From Saccharopolyspora oryzae (lineage in GTDB: Bacteria; Actinomycetota; Actinomycetes; Mycobacteriales; Pseudonocardiaceae): a stretch of 64,000 nt of DNA. The DNA lies in assembly GCF_027853915.1 (NCBI RefSeq), contig NZ_JAQGLA010000002.1, positions 62,001-126,000 on the forward strand, in the 5' to 3' direction. Positions 26,499 through 34,966 of this stretch are shown here, piece after piece. The notes below the pieces were generated by a model. That model saw only the letters and a program-made list of their open reading frames with translations. It was not told the origin of the DNA and searched no databases. Numbering within the stretch: the stretch's first letter is position 1; each line of letters opens with the position of its first letter. The translations under genes and the position numbers were made by a program.

Positions 26499-26846
26499 GT
26501 GCTGATACCGGCTGCGCTGGCCCGTGCAACCGTGCAGCGGGAGGGTGAGGCAGGACGACGTTGGTTGTCCGAACTGCCTTCCCTGATCACCCGGTTCACC
26601 GGGGAGTGGTGCTGCGAGATCGTCGGCGAAGCGCAGCACGGCGAGGTCGCGATCGCCGTCCCTGTGCGGAGGGGCGATGAGCCCGCCGTGCTGAAGATCG
26701 CGTTCCCGCATCCCGGCAGTCGCGGCGAGGCTGCCGCCCTGCACTACTTCCGCGGCCGCGGAACGGTGCGCGTGCTGGAGTCCGACGAGCACGGGAGCTG
26801 GTTCGAAGACGATTTCCTCCGGCTCCTGCTCGGCATCAGCCCCTGA
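26499..26846 (+). pseudogene. truncated streptomycin-kinase-like (APH(6)/hydroxyurea kinase) fragment
   Basis: The 115 codons from GTG 26499 resemble the N-terminal third of the aminoglycoside/hydroxyurea kinase family (GEAGRRWLSELPSLITRF, then PAVLKIAFPHPGSRGEAAALHYFRGRGTVRVLESDEHGS as the lysine-containing ATP-binding strand region). Full members are about 280-300 residues and continue into the catalytic loop. Here the frame stops right after SWFEDDFLRLLLGISP, and a strong terminator hairpin follows. The catalytic half is absent, so I call it a remnant. It could also be a small unrelated expressed protein, but no ribosome-binding site is clear. Confidence 0.7.
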
Positions 26847-26899
26847 ACCGTGCCCTCCGCGTCGAGGCCCCGGAGGTGCCTCGACGCGGAGGGCACGGT
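26847..26899. terminator. 22-bp perfect hairpin, bidirectional terminator
   Basis: Bases 26847-26868 (ACCGTGCCCTCCGCGTCGAG then GC) pair perfectly with 26878-26899 around a nine-base loop. It begins at the stop of the kinase fragment and reaches the stop of the minus-strand molybdenum enzyme gene. It therefore separates two convergent transcripts. Confidence 0.75.
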
Positions 26900-29262
26900 C
26901 AGACGACTGCTTCTTCGGCGTCTTCCGGGGTGCTGTCGTCCCGCACCGGAAGGGTCGCGAAGGCCGCCGGCGGTTCCTGCCAGTACGTCGCCGAGGCGCC
27001 GTCCTGGATGGCCTGCCAGACGCGTTCCGGGGTCGTCGGCATGTCGATGTGGCGGACTCCGAGGTGCTTGACCGCGTCGACCACCGCGTTCTGCACCGCC
27101 GGCGTCGAACCGACCGTCGCCGACTCGCCGATTCCCTTGGCGCCCAACGGGTTCAGCGGGCTCGGGGTCTCGGTGTTGGTCACCTCGAACGAGGGCAGGT
27201 CCGCCGCCGACGGGATGGTGTAGTCGGCGAGGGTACCGGTCTCCGGGTTGCCCTCCGCGTCGAAGGTCACCTGCTCCCACAGCGCCTGGGCGATGCCCTG
27301 CGCCGCACCGCCGTGCTGCTGTCCGCGCACCAGCATCGGGTTGATGATCCGGCCGCAGTCGTCCACCGCGATGTGCCGCAGCGGGCGGACGAAACCGGTC
27401 TCCAAGTCCACCTCGACCACCGAGACGTGCGCGCCGAACGGGAACGTCGCACCACCGGGCGCGAAGTCGATGTTCGCTGCCAACCGCTCGCCGTCCTCGG
27501 CCGCAGCGCGGGCCAGTTCCGCCCAGGCGATGGTCGCGCTGGGCACCCCGGCCACGCCCAGCTCCCCGCCGTCGGTCAGCTCGATGTCGTCGACGGAGGC
27601 CTCCAGCCGGGCCGCGGCCAGTTCCTTGGCCTTGCGCAGCACCTCGCCACCGGCCTCCTGCACCGCGCTTCCGGCGATCTGCAGCGACCGCGACCCGCCG
27701 GTGCCACCCCCGCGCGGCACTTCGGCGGTGTCGGACTGGACGAACTCGATGTCCTCCATCGGGATGCCCAGGGTGTCGGACACGATCATCGCGAACGAGG
27801 TCGCGTGCCCCTGGCCGTGCGCGGAGGTCCCGACCTTGATCCGGGCGCCGTGCTCGTGCACCTCGACCTCGGCGTACTCCCCCGAACCACCGCCGGTGAT
27901 CTCCACGTAGGCGCTGGTCCCGATGCCGAGCAGCACCTTCTCCCCGGCTTCGATGCGCCGGGCCTGCTCAGCGCGCAGCGCCTCGTAGTCGGCCAGGCGC
28001 AGGGCCTCGTCGTAGGGCAGCGCGTAGTCGCCGCTGTCGTAGGTGGCACCGAGCAGCGTCTTGTGCGGGAACGACTCCGGGACGAGGAAGTTCTTGCGCC
28101 GCAACGCAACCGGGTCCATCTCCAGCTCCGCGGCGGCCAGGTCGACCATCCGCTCCAGCATCGCGGCGGCCTCCGGCCGTCCAGCACCGCGGAACGCGCC
28201 GACCGGGGTCGTGTTGGTCAGCACCGCCACGCCGTCGTAGCTGATCTTCGGGATGTCGTAGACGCCCTGCGCCATCATCCGCGTCGAGCTCAGCGCGAGA
28301 GCCCCGCCGAAACCGGCGTAGGCACCGCCGTCACCGATCACCCGGCAGCGCAGCCCGGTGATGGTGCCGTCGCGGCGCAGGCCCAGTTCCGCGAACTGCA
28401 CCTGGGCACGACCGTGCGGCATGCCCTGCATGTTCTCCGAGCGCGTTTCCACCCATCGGACCGGACGGCCCAGGCGCAGCGCGACCGCGACGGCGACCGC
28501 GTGCTCGGAGATCGCTCCGGCCTTGCCGCCGAAACCGCCGCCGACGTGCGGGGAGATCGTCCGCACCCGCTCCGGTTCCCAGCCGAACGTCTTGGCCAGC
28601 CCGTCCCGCAACCCGTGCGGCATCTGGGTGGACACGTGCACCGTGACGTCGTAGTCCTGGTCCGGGCCGCCGGGTTCCACCGCGATCGCGTTGCCCTCCA
28701 GCGGCACCACCGCGACGCGCTGGTTCTCGATGCGGGCGCGCACCACCACTTCGGCGTCGGCGAGCACATCGGCACCGGCCGGGTCGCGGAACCCGCCGGC
28801 CACGTTCGACCCGAGTTCCGGGAACTGCTGTTCGGCGTCCGGGGCCAGCGCCTGCTCCGGGTCGGCGACGGCGGGCAGCTCCTCGTAGTCGACGTCGACC
28901 AGTTCGATCGCGTCGGCCACCGCGGCGGCGCTCTCCCCCACGATCACCGCGACGGGCTCGCCCACGAAGCGCACCCGGTCGGTGGCCAGCGGCGGACGCG
29001 CGCAGTTCGGGTTGAGCTCGACGAACGGCGGCGGGATCGGGACGTCGAGGTCGGCCGCGGCGAAAGCACCGACGATGCCCGGTGCGTCGGCGGCCGCCGC
29101 GACGTCGACGCCGGTGATCTCGGCGTGCGCGACCGGCGAGCGGACGAATCCGAGGTGCAGCGCGCCGTCGATGTTCAGGTTGCCGACGTAGGTGCCCCGA
29201 CCGCGGAGCAGTTCCGGGTCCTCGACCCGTTGGACCTCGGTCCCCAGCAATGAACCCACCAT
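26899..29262 (-). CDS. molybdopterin-binding large subunit of xanthine dehydrogenase/CO dehydrogenase family
   Basis: About 787 residues. N-terminal VEDPELLRGRGTYVGN, GEPVAVIVGES, the molybdopterin-binding GGGFGGKAGAISEH, GAFRGAGRPEA and SAHGQGHATSF are all present, as is the catalytic glutamate in GAKGIGESATVGS. This is an intact large subunit of a molybdenum hydroxylase such as aldehyde, CO or nicotinate dehydrogenase. The [2Fe-2S] and FAD subunits that normally accompany it are not next to it, so it must use subunits encoded elsewhere. The ATG at 29262 gives the family start (MVGSLLGTEVQRVEDP); an in-frame GTG at 29283 is possible. Confidence 0.88.
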   Translation of the reverse strand: MVGSLLGTEVQRVEDPELLRGRGTYVGNLNIDGALHLGFVRSPVAHAEITGVDVAAAADAPGIVGAFAAADLDVPIPPPFVELNPNCARPPLATDRVRFVGEPVAVIVGESAAAVADAIELVDVDYEELPAVADPEQALAPDAEQQFPELGSNVAGGFRDPAGADVLADAEVVVRARIENQRVAVVPLEGNAIAVEPGGPDQDYDVTVHVSTQMPHGLRDGLAKTFGWEPERVRTISPHVGGGFGGKAGAISEHAVAVAVALRLGRPVRWVETRSENMQGMPHGRAQVQFAELGLRRDGTITGLRCRVIGDGGAYAGFGGALALSSTRMMAQGVYDIPKISYDGVAVLTNTTPVGAFRGAGRPEAAAMLERMVDLAAAELEMDPVALRRKNFLVPESFPHKTLLGATYDSGDYALPYDEALRLADYEALRAEQARRIEAGEKVLLGIGTSAYVEITGGGSGEYAEVEVHEHGARIKVGTSAHGQGHATSFAMIVSDTLGIPMEDIEFVQSDTAEVPRGGGTGGSRSLQIAGSAVQEAGGEVLRKAKELAAARLEASVDDIELTDGGELGVAGVPSATIAWAELARAAAEDGERLAANIDFAPGGATFPFGAHVSVVEVDLETGFVRPLRHIAVDDCGRIINPMLVRGQQHGGAAQGIAQALWEQVTFDAEGNPETGTLADYTIPSAADLPSFEVTNTETPSPLNPLGAKGIGESATVGSTPAVQNAVVDAVKHLGVRHIDMPTTPERVWQAIQDGASATYWQEPPAAFATLPVRDDSTPEDAEEAVV

Positions 29263-29356
29263 GTGCGAAACCCTATCCGTCACGCCGTCGCGAAGCAGCG
29301 AAAATTGTGGTTGCGGGAGTGGATCAACGCACTGCAGGCCGGCGAAATTCCCGCGC

Positions 29357-30736
29357 TCACCCGATGCGCTCCCACAACGACGGTTCCACCTCGGCCAGGC
29401 GGTGCGGCGTCGGCAGTTCCCAGCACGGCCGGACCTCGCTCAGTTCCCGGTGCGCGCGGACCAGACCGGCGAAGTCCCGCGGGAACGCCCGCCGGTCCAC
29501 GCCGAGCAGCATCCCTCGCTGCTGCGCCCGCGCCACCAGCTCCTGCCAGCCCTCGATGCCCATCAGCCCGATCGACTCGGTGCCGTGCGAGAAGAGCATC
29601 AGCCTGATCTCGTCGAAGGTCCGGGTGTCGAGGTAGTCGCGCAGGGCGCGGTGCGATCCCTCGGTGTTGAACGCCATCCAGAACGGCACCGATCCGGTGC
29701 GCAGGGTCCACCAGGGTTCCAGCAGCAGGAAGGACTCCACCAGCAGCCGACCGGTGGGCAGGCCGCGCTGCGCGTACCAGGCCCGGTACTGGTCGGCGAC
29801 CAGCGGGCTCAACTGCTCGGGGTGGTCGAACTTCATGCGCCGCAACGAGAAGCGGTGCTGCTTGGCGGCCTCGTCCAGGTCCACCAGCAGCTCCGGCTCG
29901 AAGCCCCACTCGGCTTCCGGTGCCTGCTCGTCGGGTTCCGGCGGACGCCAGGTGCTGCGCTCCGCGCCGTAGCGGCGCAGCAGGTCGGCCACGCGCGGAC
30001 CGCCGGCGTGGTACTCGGCCGCGGACGCCCCGCCGAGGGCACCGAACTGGAAGACGTGGCGCGGCCCGAGCCGGGTCACCGGCCAGGACAGGCCGCACTC
30101 GACCGACACCACCACGCCGCCGGACTCCAGGTGGTCGCGCAGGAACCGGCGGTAGGCGTCCGGCAACCGCCGCCACTTGACGCGGAAATAGGACATCCCG
30201 GCGATCATCAGCCGGTCCTGGTTCGGGTCGTGCATGTGGTGCAGCACGAGGTCCGGGTTCGCGGCCAGCAACCTGGCGGCCGGAGCTCGCCCGCACTCCA
30301 TCTCGGCTTGCGGGTCGTCGCGGTCCACACCGCGCCGCCGCACCGGGATCAGGAGGGTTTGCGGCAACCACGGTGCGCCCAAGGCCGCGGCCAGGTGCAC
30401 CAGCGCTCCGTTCGAGGAGCCGATGAAAACCACCGGGTACCGGCGGCGCGGGTAGTGGTCGACGACCCAGGACGCGAGCCGATCGGAATCGACCTCGCCC
30501 AAGCGCGTGGGCGGCAACGCCTCGCTCACGCCGCTGGCCGCGTAGATCCGGTCCGCCCATCGCGGTGGCAGCCGGTTGACCCCGGACAGCACGGCGCCGA
30601 GCACCGGTTCCAACGCTCTCGGCGCCTGGCCGATCGCGGGGATGTCCCGCCCCGCGAGGTAGCGCGACAACGCCCGGAGCATCCCGGTCGCGGAATCGAA
30701 CGAAGCTGCTGCACGTCCTGGCCGCAACGACCCCAC
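29357..30736 (-). CDS. hypothetical protein with alpha/beta-hydrolase-like elbow
   Basis: 459 residues, not recognised as a named family. The stretch VVFIGSSNGALVHLAAALG looks like a nucleophile elbow (G-x-S-x-G variant) of an alpha/beta hydrolase. QTLLIPVRRRGVDRDDPQAE and NPDLVLHHMHDPNQDRLM are other distinctive parts, and the C-terminal third is rich in Trp, Glu and Leu. No signal peptide or membrane segment is evident. Start GTG at 30736 has an AAGGGA-type site. It lies between the molybdenum enzyme gene and a small membrane-protein gene on the same strand, but gaps of 94 and 33 bp make an operon uncertain. Confidence 0.7.
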   Translation of the reverse strand: MGSLRPGRAAASFDSATGMLRALSRYLAGRDIPAIGQAPRALEPVLGAVLSGVNRLPPRWADRIYAASGVSEALPPTRLGEVDSDRLASWVVDHYPRRRYPVVFIGSSNGALVHLAAALGAPWLPQTLLIPVRRRGVDRDDPQAEMECGRAPAARLLAANPDLVLHHMHDPNQDRLMIAGMSYFRVKWRRLPDAYRRFLRDHLESGGVVVSVECGLSWPVTRLGPRHVFQFGALGGASAAEYHAGGPRVADLLRRYGAERSTWRPPEPDEQAPEAEWGFEPELLVDLDEAAKQHRFSLRRMKFDHPEQLSPLVADQYRAWYAQRGLPTGRLLVESFLLLEPWWTLRTGSVPFWMAFNTEGSHRALRDYLDTRTFDEIRLMLFSHGTESIGLMGIEGWQELVARAQQRGMLLGVDRRAFPRDFAGLVRAHRELSEVRPCWELPTPHRLAEVEPSLWERIG

Positions 30737-30769
30737 CGTCCCTTCTGCACGCCGTTCGGAGCGGTGTGC

Positions 30770-31210
30770 TCAGTGCCGGGGGACCATGCGCCGCCGGTGG
30801 GTCGGTCTCGGCATCGATTCCAGTCCGCAGAGGATCACGAAGCCCAGCACCGCGAGCCCCGCGTGCAGGAAGTTCTCCGCCGGGCCGAGCAGGAGCGGCG
30901 TTCTTCCCTTGTCCAGCGTGCTTTCCGCGGTCCCGTAGACGAACAGCAGCACCCCGCCGACCGTCTGCACCGTCGTGCACAGCACTGCGCAGCGGCGCCA
31001 CGGGGCGGCGAGCACCGCGACCGCGCCGAAGCTGAGCAGCAGCAGGCTGTGCGCGGTGTTGAGCTGGAAGACGAGGAGCACCGGGACGTCACCCGATGCG
31101 TGCCAGCCGGCGTTGGCCAGCCCCAGCAGGCCGAGCGCGATCAGCAGCAGTCCTTCCGCGGCGAGCAGCAGTTGCCAGCCCGCCTTCGGCGACCACCGGC
31201 GAGGATCCAT
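30770..31210 (-). CDS. small four-helix membrane protein, DUF4383-like
   Basis: 146 residues with about four hydrophobic helices: GWQLLLAAEGLLLIALGLLG, VFQLNTAHSLLLLSFGAVAV, VLCTTVQTVGGVLLFVYGTA and NFLHAGLAVLGFVILCG. The repeated pattern NxxH followed by a hydrophobic run (NTAHSLLLL; ENFLHAGL) is that of DUF4383-type actinobacterial membrane proteins. Function unknown. The ATG at 31210 has GGAGG five bases upstream, which decides the start over an in-frame codon at 31228. Confidence 0.72.
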   Translation of the reverse strand: MDPRRWSPKAGWQLLLAAEGLLLIALGLLGLANAGWHASGDVPVLLVFQLNTAHSLLLLSFGAVAVLAAPWRRCAVLCTTVQTVGGVLLFVYGTAESTLDKGRTPLLLGPAENFLHAGLAVLGFVILCGLESMPRPTHRRRMVPRH

Positions 31211-31332
31211 CGGCACCTCCGGGCACACGACCGCGCTTCCGAGATGCCCGCCGCGCGACGATCGAAAACCTGTCGCGCTGCCCGTTGACCGGCCCTGTCC
31301 GCGACTGTAGTTTTCACGTCCATCGCATTTCG

Positions 31333-31346
31333 TTCACAGATGTGAA
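31333..31346. promoter_or_regulatory. palindrome upstream of Nramp-type gene
   Basis: TTCACA-GA-TGTGAA is a perfect inverted repeat 29 bases before the transporter start; a further TTTTCAC at 31311-31317 mirrors GTGAAAA at 31342-31348. It could be an operator or overlap the promoter. The regulator is unknown. Confidence 0.4.
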
Positions 31347-31375
31347 AATGCCCAGCCTGCACGAAGGAGTGCCAG

Positions 31376-32773
31376 ATGGGTGCGCCCAACGCGACCAGCG
31401 ACGACCCCTACCTCCTCACCGCGGACGGGATCAAAGAACCACCGCGCGGCTGGAAGTCCAGCCTGCGCTACCTCGGCCCCGGACTCATCGTCAGCGCCTC
31501 CATCGTCGGCTCCGGCGAGCTGATCGCCACCACCGCGCTGGGCGCCGAAGTCGGTTTCGCCCTGCTGTGGATGGTGATCCTGTCCACCGCGGTGAAGGTG
31601 GCCGTGCAGGCCGAGCTCGCCCGCTGGACGATCATCACCGGCAAGCCCGCCCTGACCGGCTACAACGAGGTGCCGCCGAAGATCGGCCGAATCGGCTGGA
31701 TCAACCTGCTGTGGATGCTGATGGCGCTGTCCAAGCTGCTGCAGGTCGGCGGGATCATCGGCGGCACGGCGGTCTCGCTGAGCATGCTGGTGCCGGTCGG
31801 CGGAGATCCGCTCGGCTTCACCTCGCTGGCGGTGTGGACGACGATCCTGGTCGCCGGCAGCATCGCGCTGCTGTACTCCAACAACTACAGCCTCATCGAG
31901 CGCGGCGCCTTCGCGCTGGTCGCCGTCTTCTCGGTGGCGACCGTGGTGATCGCGCTCGGCCTGCCGTTCACGCCGTTCGGCTACGGCGGCGGCGACCTGC
32001 TGTCCGGCCTGACCTTCACCATCCCGGTCGGCGCGATCGGAGCGGCGGTGGCGATGTTCGGCATCACCGGCGTCGGCGCCGACGAGATCACGTTCTACAC
32101 GTACTGGTGCGTCGAGAAGGGCTACGCCCGCTGGGTCGGGCCGAACGACGGCAGCGAGGACTGGCAGCGGCGCGCCCAGGGCTGGATCCGCGTGATGTAC
32201 AAGGACGTCTTCCTGTCCTGGGTGATCTACACCTTCAGCACCCTGGCCTTCTTCGTGATGGGCGCGGCGGTGCTCCACCCGCAGGGGCTGGTGCTCGAGG
32301 GCAACGCGATGATCACCACCCTGTCGCAGATGTACACCGACGTGATCGGCGAGTGGGCGGCGGTCGGGTTCCTCATCGGCGCGATCGCGGTGCTCGGCTC
32401 GACCCTGTGGGCGGCGATCCCGAGCTGGTCGCGGATGTACGTCAACGTGCTGGCGACGTTGGGCGTGCTGGACTGGTCGGACGCGCGGTCCCGCCAGAAG
32501 TGGATCCGCGGTTTCACGGTCGGGCTGCCGATCGTGTGGGGCGCGACCTACCTGTTCATCAACTCACCGGTGGTCATGGTGCAGATCGGCGGCATCATGA
32601 CCGGGATCTTCCTGCCCGCGGTGGTGGTGGCGACCTGGTACCTGCGCAACACGCAGGTCGACAAGCGGCTGCACGGCTCACGGGCGTTCAACACCCTGCT
32701 GGTGGTGAGCAGCGTCGCGATCAGCCTGCTGGGCGTCTACTCCCTGGTGAGCGTCTTCGGCGTAATCGACTGA
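31376..32773 (+). CDS. Nramp-family divalent metal transporter
   Basis: 465 residues with about eleven membrane segments. The start of the Nramp core is YLGPGLIVSASIVGSGELIATTALGAEVGF (read as GPGLIVSASIVGSGE). Canonical Nramp transporters have Asp-Pro-Gly-Asn in this helix; here the residues are Ser-Ile-Val-Gly-Ser-Gly-Glu. This departure places the protein in the Nramp-related branch whose metal (perhaps magnesium, or another substrate) is uncertain. The helix-6 region is MFGITGVGADEITFYTYW. GAAGGAG precedes the ATG. Confidence 0.85.
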   Translation: MGAPNATSDDPYLLTADGIKEPPRGWKSSLRYLGPGLIVSASIVGSGELIATTALGAEVGFALLWMVILSTAVKVAVQAELARWTIITGKPALTGYNEVPPKIGRIGWINLLWMLMALSKLLQVGGIIGGTAVSLSMLVPVGGDPLGFTSLAVWTTILVAGSIALLYSNNYSLIERGAFALVAVFSVATVVIALGLPFTPFGYGGGDLLSGLTFTIPVGAIGAAVAMFGITGVGADEITFYTYWCVEKGYARWVGPNDGSEDWQRRAQGWIRVMYKDVFLSWVIYTFSTLAFFVMGAAVLHPQGLVLEGNAMITTLSQMYTDVIGEWAAVGFLIGAIAVLGSTLWAAIPSWSRMYVNVLATLGVLDWSDARSRQKWIRGFTVGLPIVWGATYLFINSPVVMVQIGGIMTGIFLPAVVVATWYLRNTQVDKRLHGSRAFNTLLVVSSVAISLLGVYSLVSVFGVID

Positions 32774-32782
32774 CCGGCAACG

Positions 32783-33019
32783 TCACTTGTGGCCGTGGTG
32801 CGGATGCTCGCTCGCGTTCTCGTGCTGAGTCGACTGGTGGTGCGTGTTGTGCCCGATCACCGTGTTCCCCGGTTGGCAGACCGAGTCGTTCATGTTGGTG
32901 CAGTTCGCCGGAACCTGTGCGTGCAATTCGAGCGGCGTGGCGGAGGCCAGTGCGGGGGCGCCGAGCAACAAGGGCACCACCAACGCGAAACCGGCCAAGC
33001 CCCGCAAGGTGGAACGCAT
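32783..33019 (-). CDS. small secreted protein with His-rich tail
   Basis: 78 residues. The N-terminus is a typical signal peptide (MRSTLRGLAGFALVVPLLLG, cleavage after ALASA). The mature part has two cysteines (PANCTNMNDSVC) and ends in a histidine-rich tail (HNTHHQSTQHENASEHPHHG), suggesting metal binding. It is convergent with the Nramp-type transporter, ten bases apart, so a link to metal handling is possible but unproven. GGAGG lies upstream of the ATG at 33019. Confidence 0.7.
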   Translation of the reverse strand: MRSTLRGLAGFALVVPLLLGAPALASATPLELHAQVPANCTNMNDSVCQPGNTVIGHNTHHQSTQHENASEHPHHGHK

Positions 33020-33128
33020 CTCGTTCCGCCTCCGATCGATGAGTCGGTGACGAAGACACTTCCACCCTACAAACCGGCACATCACCGGGCACCGGGCCTA
33101 AAGACCCCGGCCCGGCCCGGTGATCAGG

Positions 33129-33893
33129 TCAGCGCGGCGCCATCCGGATCGCACCGTCGAGGCGGATGGTCTCACCGTTGAGGTAGGGGTTCTCGAGGAT
33201 GTTACAGGCCAGTGCGCCGAACTCGGCCGGGTCGCCGAGCCGCTTGGGGCTGGGCACCGAGTCCTCGAGCGACTTGCGGACGTCTTCGCGCAGGCGCCCC
33301 AGCAGCGGGGTGTCCATGATGCCCGGCGCGATGGTGCACACCCGGATCGCCTTGCTCGCCAGGTCGCGCGCCGCGCACAGCGTCATGCCGACGATGCCCG
33401 CCTTCGACGCGGTGTAGGCGATCTGCCCGATCTGCCCCTCGAACGCGGCCACCGACGCGGTCAGCACGATCGCTCCGCGCTCGTCGTCGACGGCGTCGTG
33501 CTTGGCCATCCGCGCGGCACCCAAGCGCAGCGCGTTGTACGAGCCGATCAGGTTCAGCTGGATGACGTCCTCGAAGGGCTCCAGCGCTCCAGGCCGGCCG
33601 TCCTTCTCGACCAGCCTGATGCGTGCCCCGCGACCGGCGCAGTGCACCAGCGCGCGCAGCGGACCGGCCTCCTCGGCAGCGTCCAGGGCGGCCTCGAACT
33701 GCTCCACGTCGGTGATGTCGGCGGCCTCGAAGCGGGCGGATTCGCCGAGTTCGGAGGCGACTTCAGCCCCCTGCGAGGTGGGCAGGTCGATGATGGTGAC
33801 CGCCGCACCGGCCTTGACCAACTTCCGAGCGGTCGCCAATCCCAGACCGGACGCGCCGCCGGTCACCGCTGCTGAAATGCCTTCCAGACGCAT
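33129..33893 (-). CDS. SDR oxidoreductase, 3-hydroxyacyl-CoA dehydrogenase type II-like
   Basis: 254 residues. VTGGASGLGLATARKL is the cofactor-binding motif, IDLPTSQG suggests NAD preference, and the catalytic residues are in LTASVAAFEGQIGQIAYTASKAG (Ser, Tyr, Lys). Overall it resembles 3-hydroxyacyl-CoA dehydrogenase type II (HSD10), which acts in branched-chain amino-acid and fatty-acid oxidation. It stands alone and diverges from the acetyltransferase trio. Confidence 0.87.
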   Translation of the reverse strand: MRLEGISAAVTGGASGLGLATARKLVKAGAAVTIIDLPTSQGAEVASELGESARFEAADITDVEQFEAALDAAEEAGPLRALVHCAGRGARIRLVEKDGRPGALEPFEDVIQLNLIGSYNALRLGAARMAKHDAVDDERGAIVLTASVAAFEGQIGQIAYTASKAGIVGMTLCAARDLASKAIRVCTIAPGIMDTPLLGRLREDVRKSLEDSVPSPKRLGDPAEFGALACNILENPYLNGETIRLDGAIRMAPR

Positions 33894-34025
33894 GCGCAGA
33901 TCCCTTCCACACCGGTGTGCTCGGCCAATTCAAGGCACGCCGCGCGGCAGCGGTCAAAGTCCGGTTCGCGAACGGAGCTGAAGGTTCGGCCTATATCCGG
34001 TGGACAGCCGGGTGAGAATCGACGG

Positions 34026-34508
34026 GTGAACAACCTGAGCATCGAGCCCACCGGAGTGGACCAGCCCGCCGTGGTCCGCTTGCTGCGCGAGTACACCGAC
34101 GAGATGGCCAGTCGGTACTACGGTCGTCCCGCGACCGACGCCGAGGTGGATGCTGCGATCGCCGAGGACCCCAACAAGGGGCTGCACCCGCCCACCGGTG
34201 TGTTCCTGGTGGCCCGCGAAGGAACCGAACCAGCGGGGTGCGTCGGCATCCGCGAGCTCGAACCCGGTGTCGCGGAGCTGAAGCGGATGTACGTCAGGCC
34301 GCAGGCGCGCGGGCTCGGCGCCGGCGCCCGGCTCCTCGCCGCGGTCGAGGAGCACGCCCGGGATCTGGGCTACCGCGCGATTCGCCTGGACACCCGCAAC
34401 GACCTGGTGGAGGCGCGAGGCCTCTACGCCAAGCACGGGTACCAGGAGATCCCCGCCTTCAACAACGGTCCTTACGCAGAGCACTGGTTCGAGAAGGTCC
34501 TGGGGTGA
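34026..34508 (+). CDS. GNAT-family acetyltransferase, first of three
   Basis: 160 residues from GTG 34026 (VNNLSIEPTG). Motif A is LKRMYVRPQARGLGAGARLLAAVEEHA (core RGLGAGARLL), then GYRAIRLDTRNDLVEARGLYAKHGYQEI, read as the LYxxxGY motif B. ORFs extend upstream but conservation begins here. The stop overlaps the next start by GTGA, forming a coupled operon of three different acetyltransferases. Confidence 0.88.
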   Translation: MNNLSIEPTGVDQPAVVRLLREYTDEMASRYYGRPATDAEVDAAIAEDPNKGLHPPTGVFLVAREGTEPAGCVGIRELEPGVAELKRMYVRPQARGLGAGARLLAAVEEHARDLGYRAIRLDTRNDLVEARGLYAKHGYQEIPAFNNGPYAEHWFEKVLG

Positions 34509-34966
34509 CCCCGCAACCGCTGACGACCGCCGACGCGGGCGAGGTGCTGACGTTGCAGCGCGCTGCATACGTCACCGAAGCGCAGGCGCACGACGACTTC
34601 CGGCTGCCGCCGCTGGTGGAGAGCCTCGACGACGTCCGCGCCGCTCTCGCCCGGCCGGACTGCCGGGCATGGGGTGTCCGCGAGTCGGGACGCCTGGTAT
34701 CCGCGGTCCGCGTGGAGCTGGGCGAGACCACGGCCGCGCTCGGTCGGCTGGTGGTCGCGCCGGACTGCCAGCGCCGGGGTCTGGGCACCGCCCTGCTGGC
34801 GCACGTCGAGCAGCACCTCCCGCCGAGGATCACCGCGATCGAGCTGTTCACCGGCGAGCACAGCACCTCGAACCTGCGCCTCTACCGGCGTCTGGGCTAC
34901 CGGGAAACGCACCGGACCTCGGCCGGTCGCTACGAGCTGATCCACTTCCGAAAGGACCTGGGATGA
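34505..34966 (+). CDS. GNAT-family acetyltransferase, second of three
   Basis: 153 residues. Motif A is LGRLVVAPDCQRRGLGTALL and the C-terminal motif is LRLYRRLGYRETHR. GTG 34505 overlaps the preceding stop by four bases, and its own stop overlaps the next ATG. It is not a close duplicate of its neighbours. The substrate is unknown. Confidence 0.88.
   Translation: MTPQPLTTADAGEVLTLQRAAYVTEAQAHDDFRLPPLVESLDDVRAALARPDCRAWGVRESGRLVSAVRVELGETTAALGRLVVAPDCQRRGLGTALLAHVEQHLPPRITAIELFTGEHSTSNLRLYRRLGYRETHRTSAGRYELIHFRKDLG

Noticed and set aside
31376-32773. Canonical manganese/iron Nramp (MntH) assignment
   Set aside because: The helix-1 DPGN metal motif is absent, so I kept only the family-level call.
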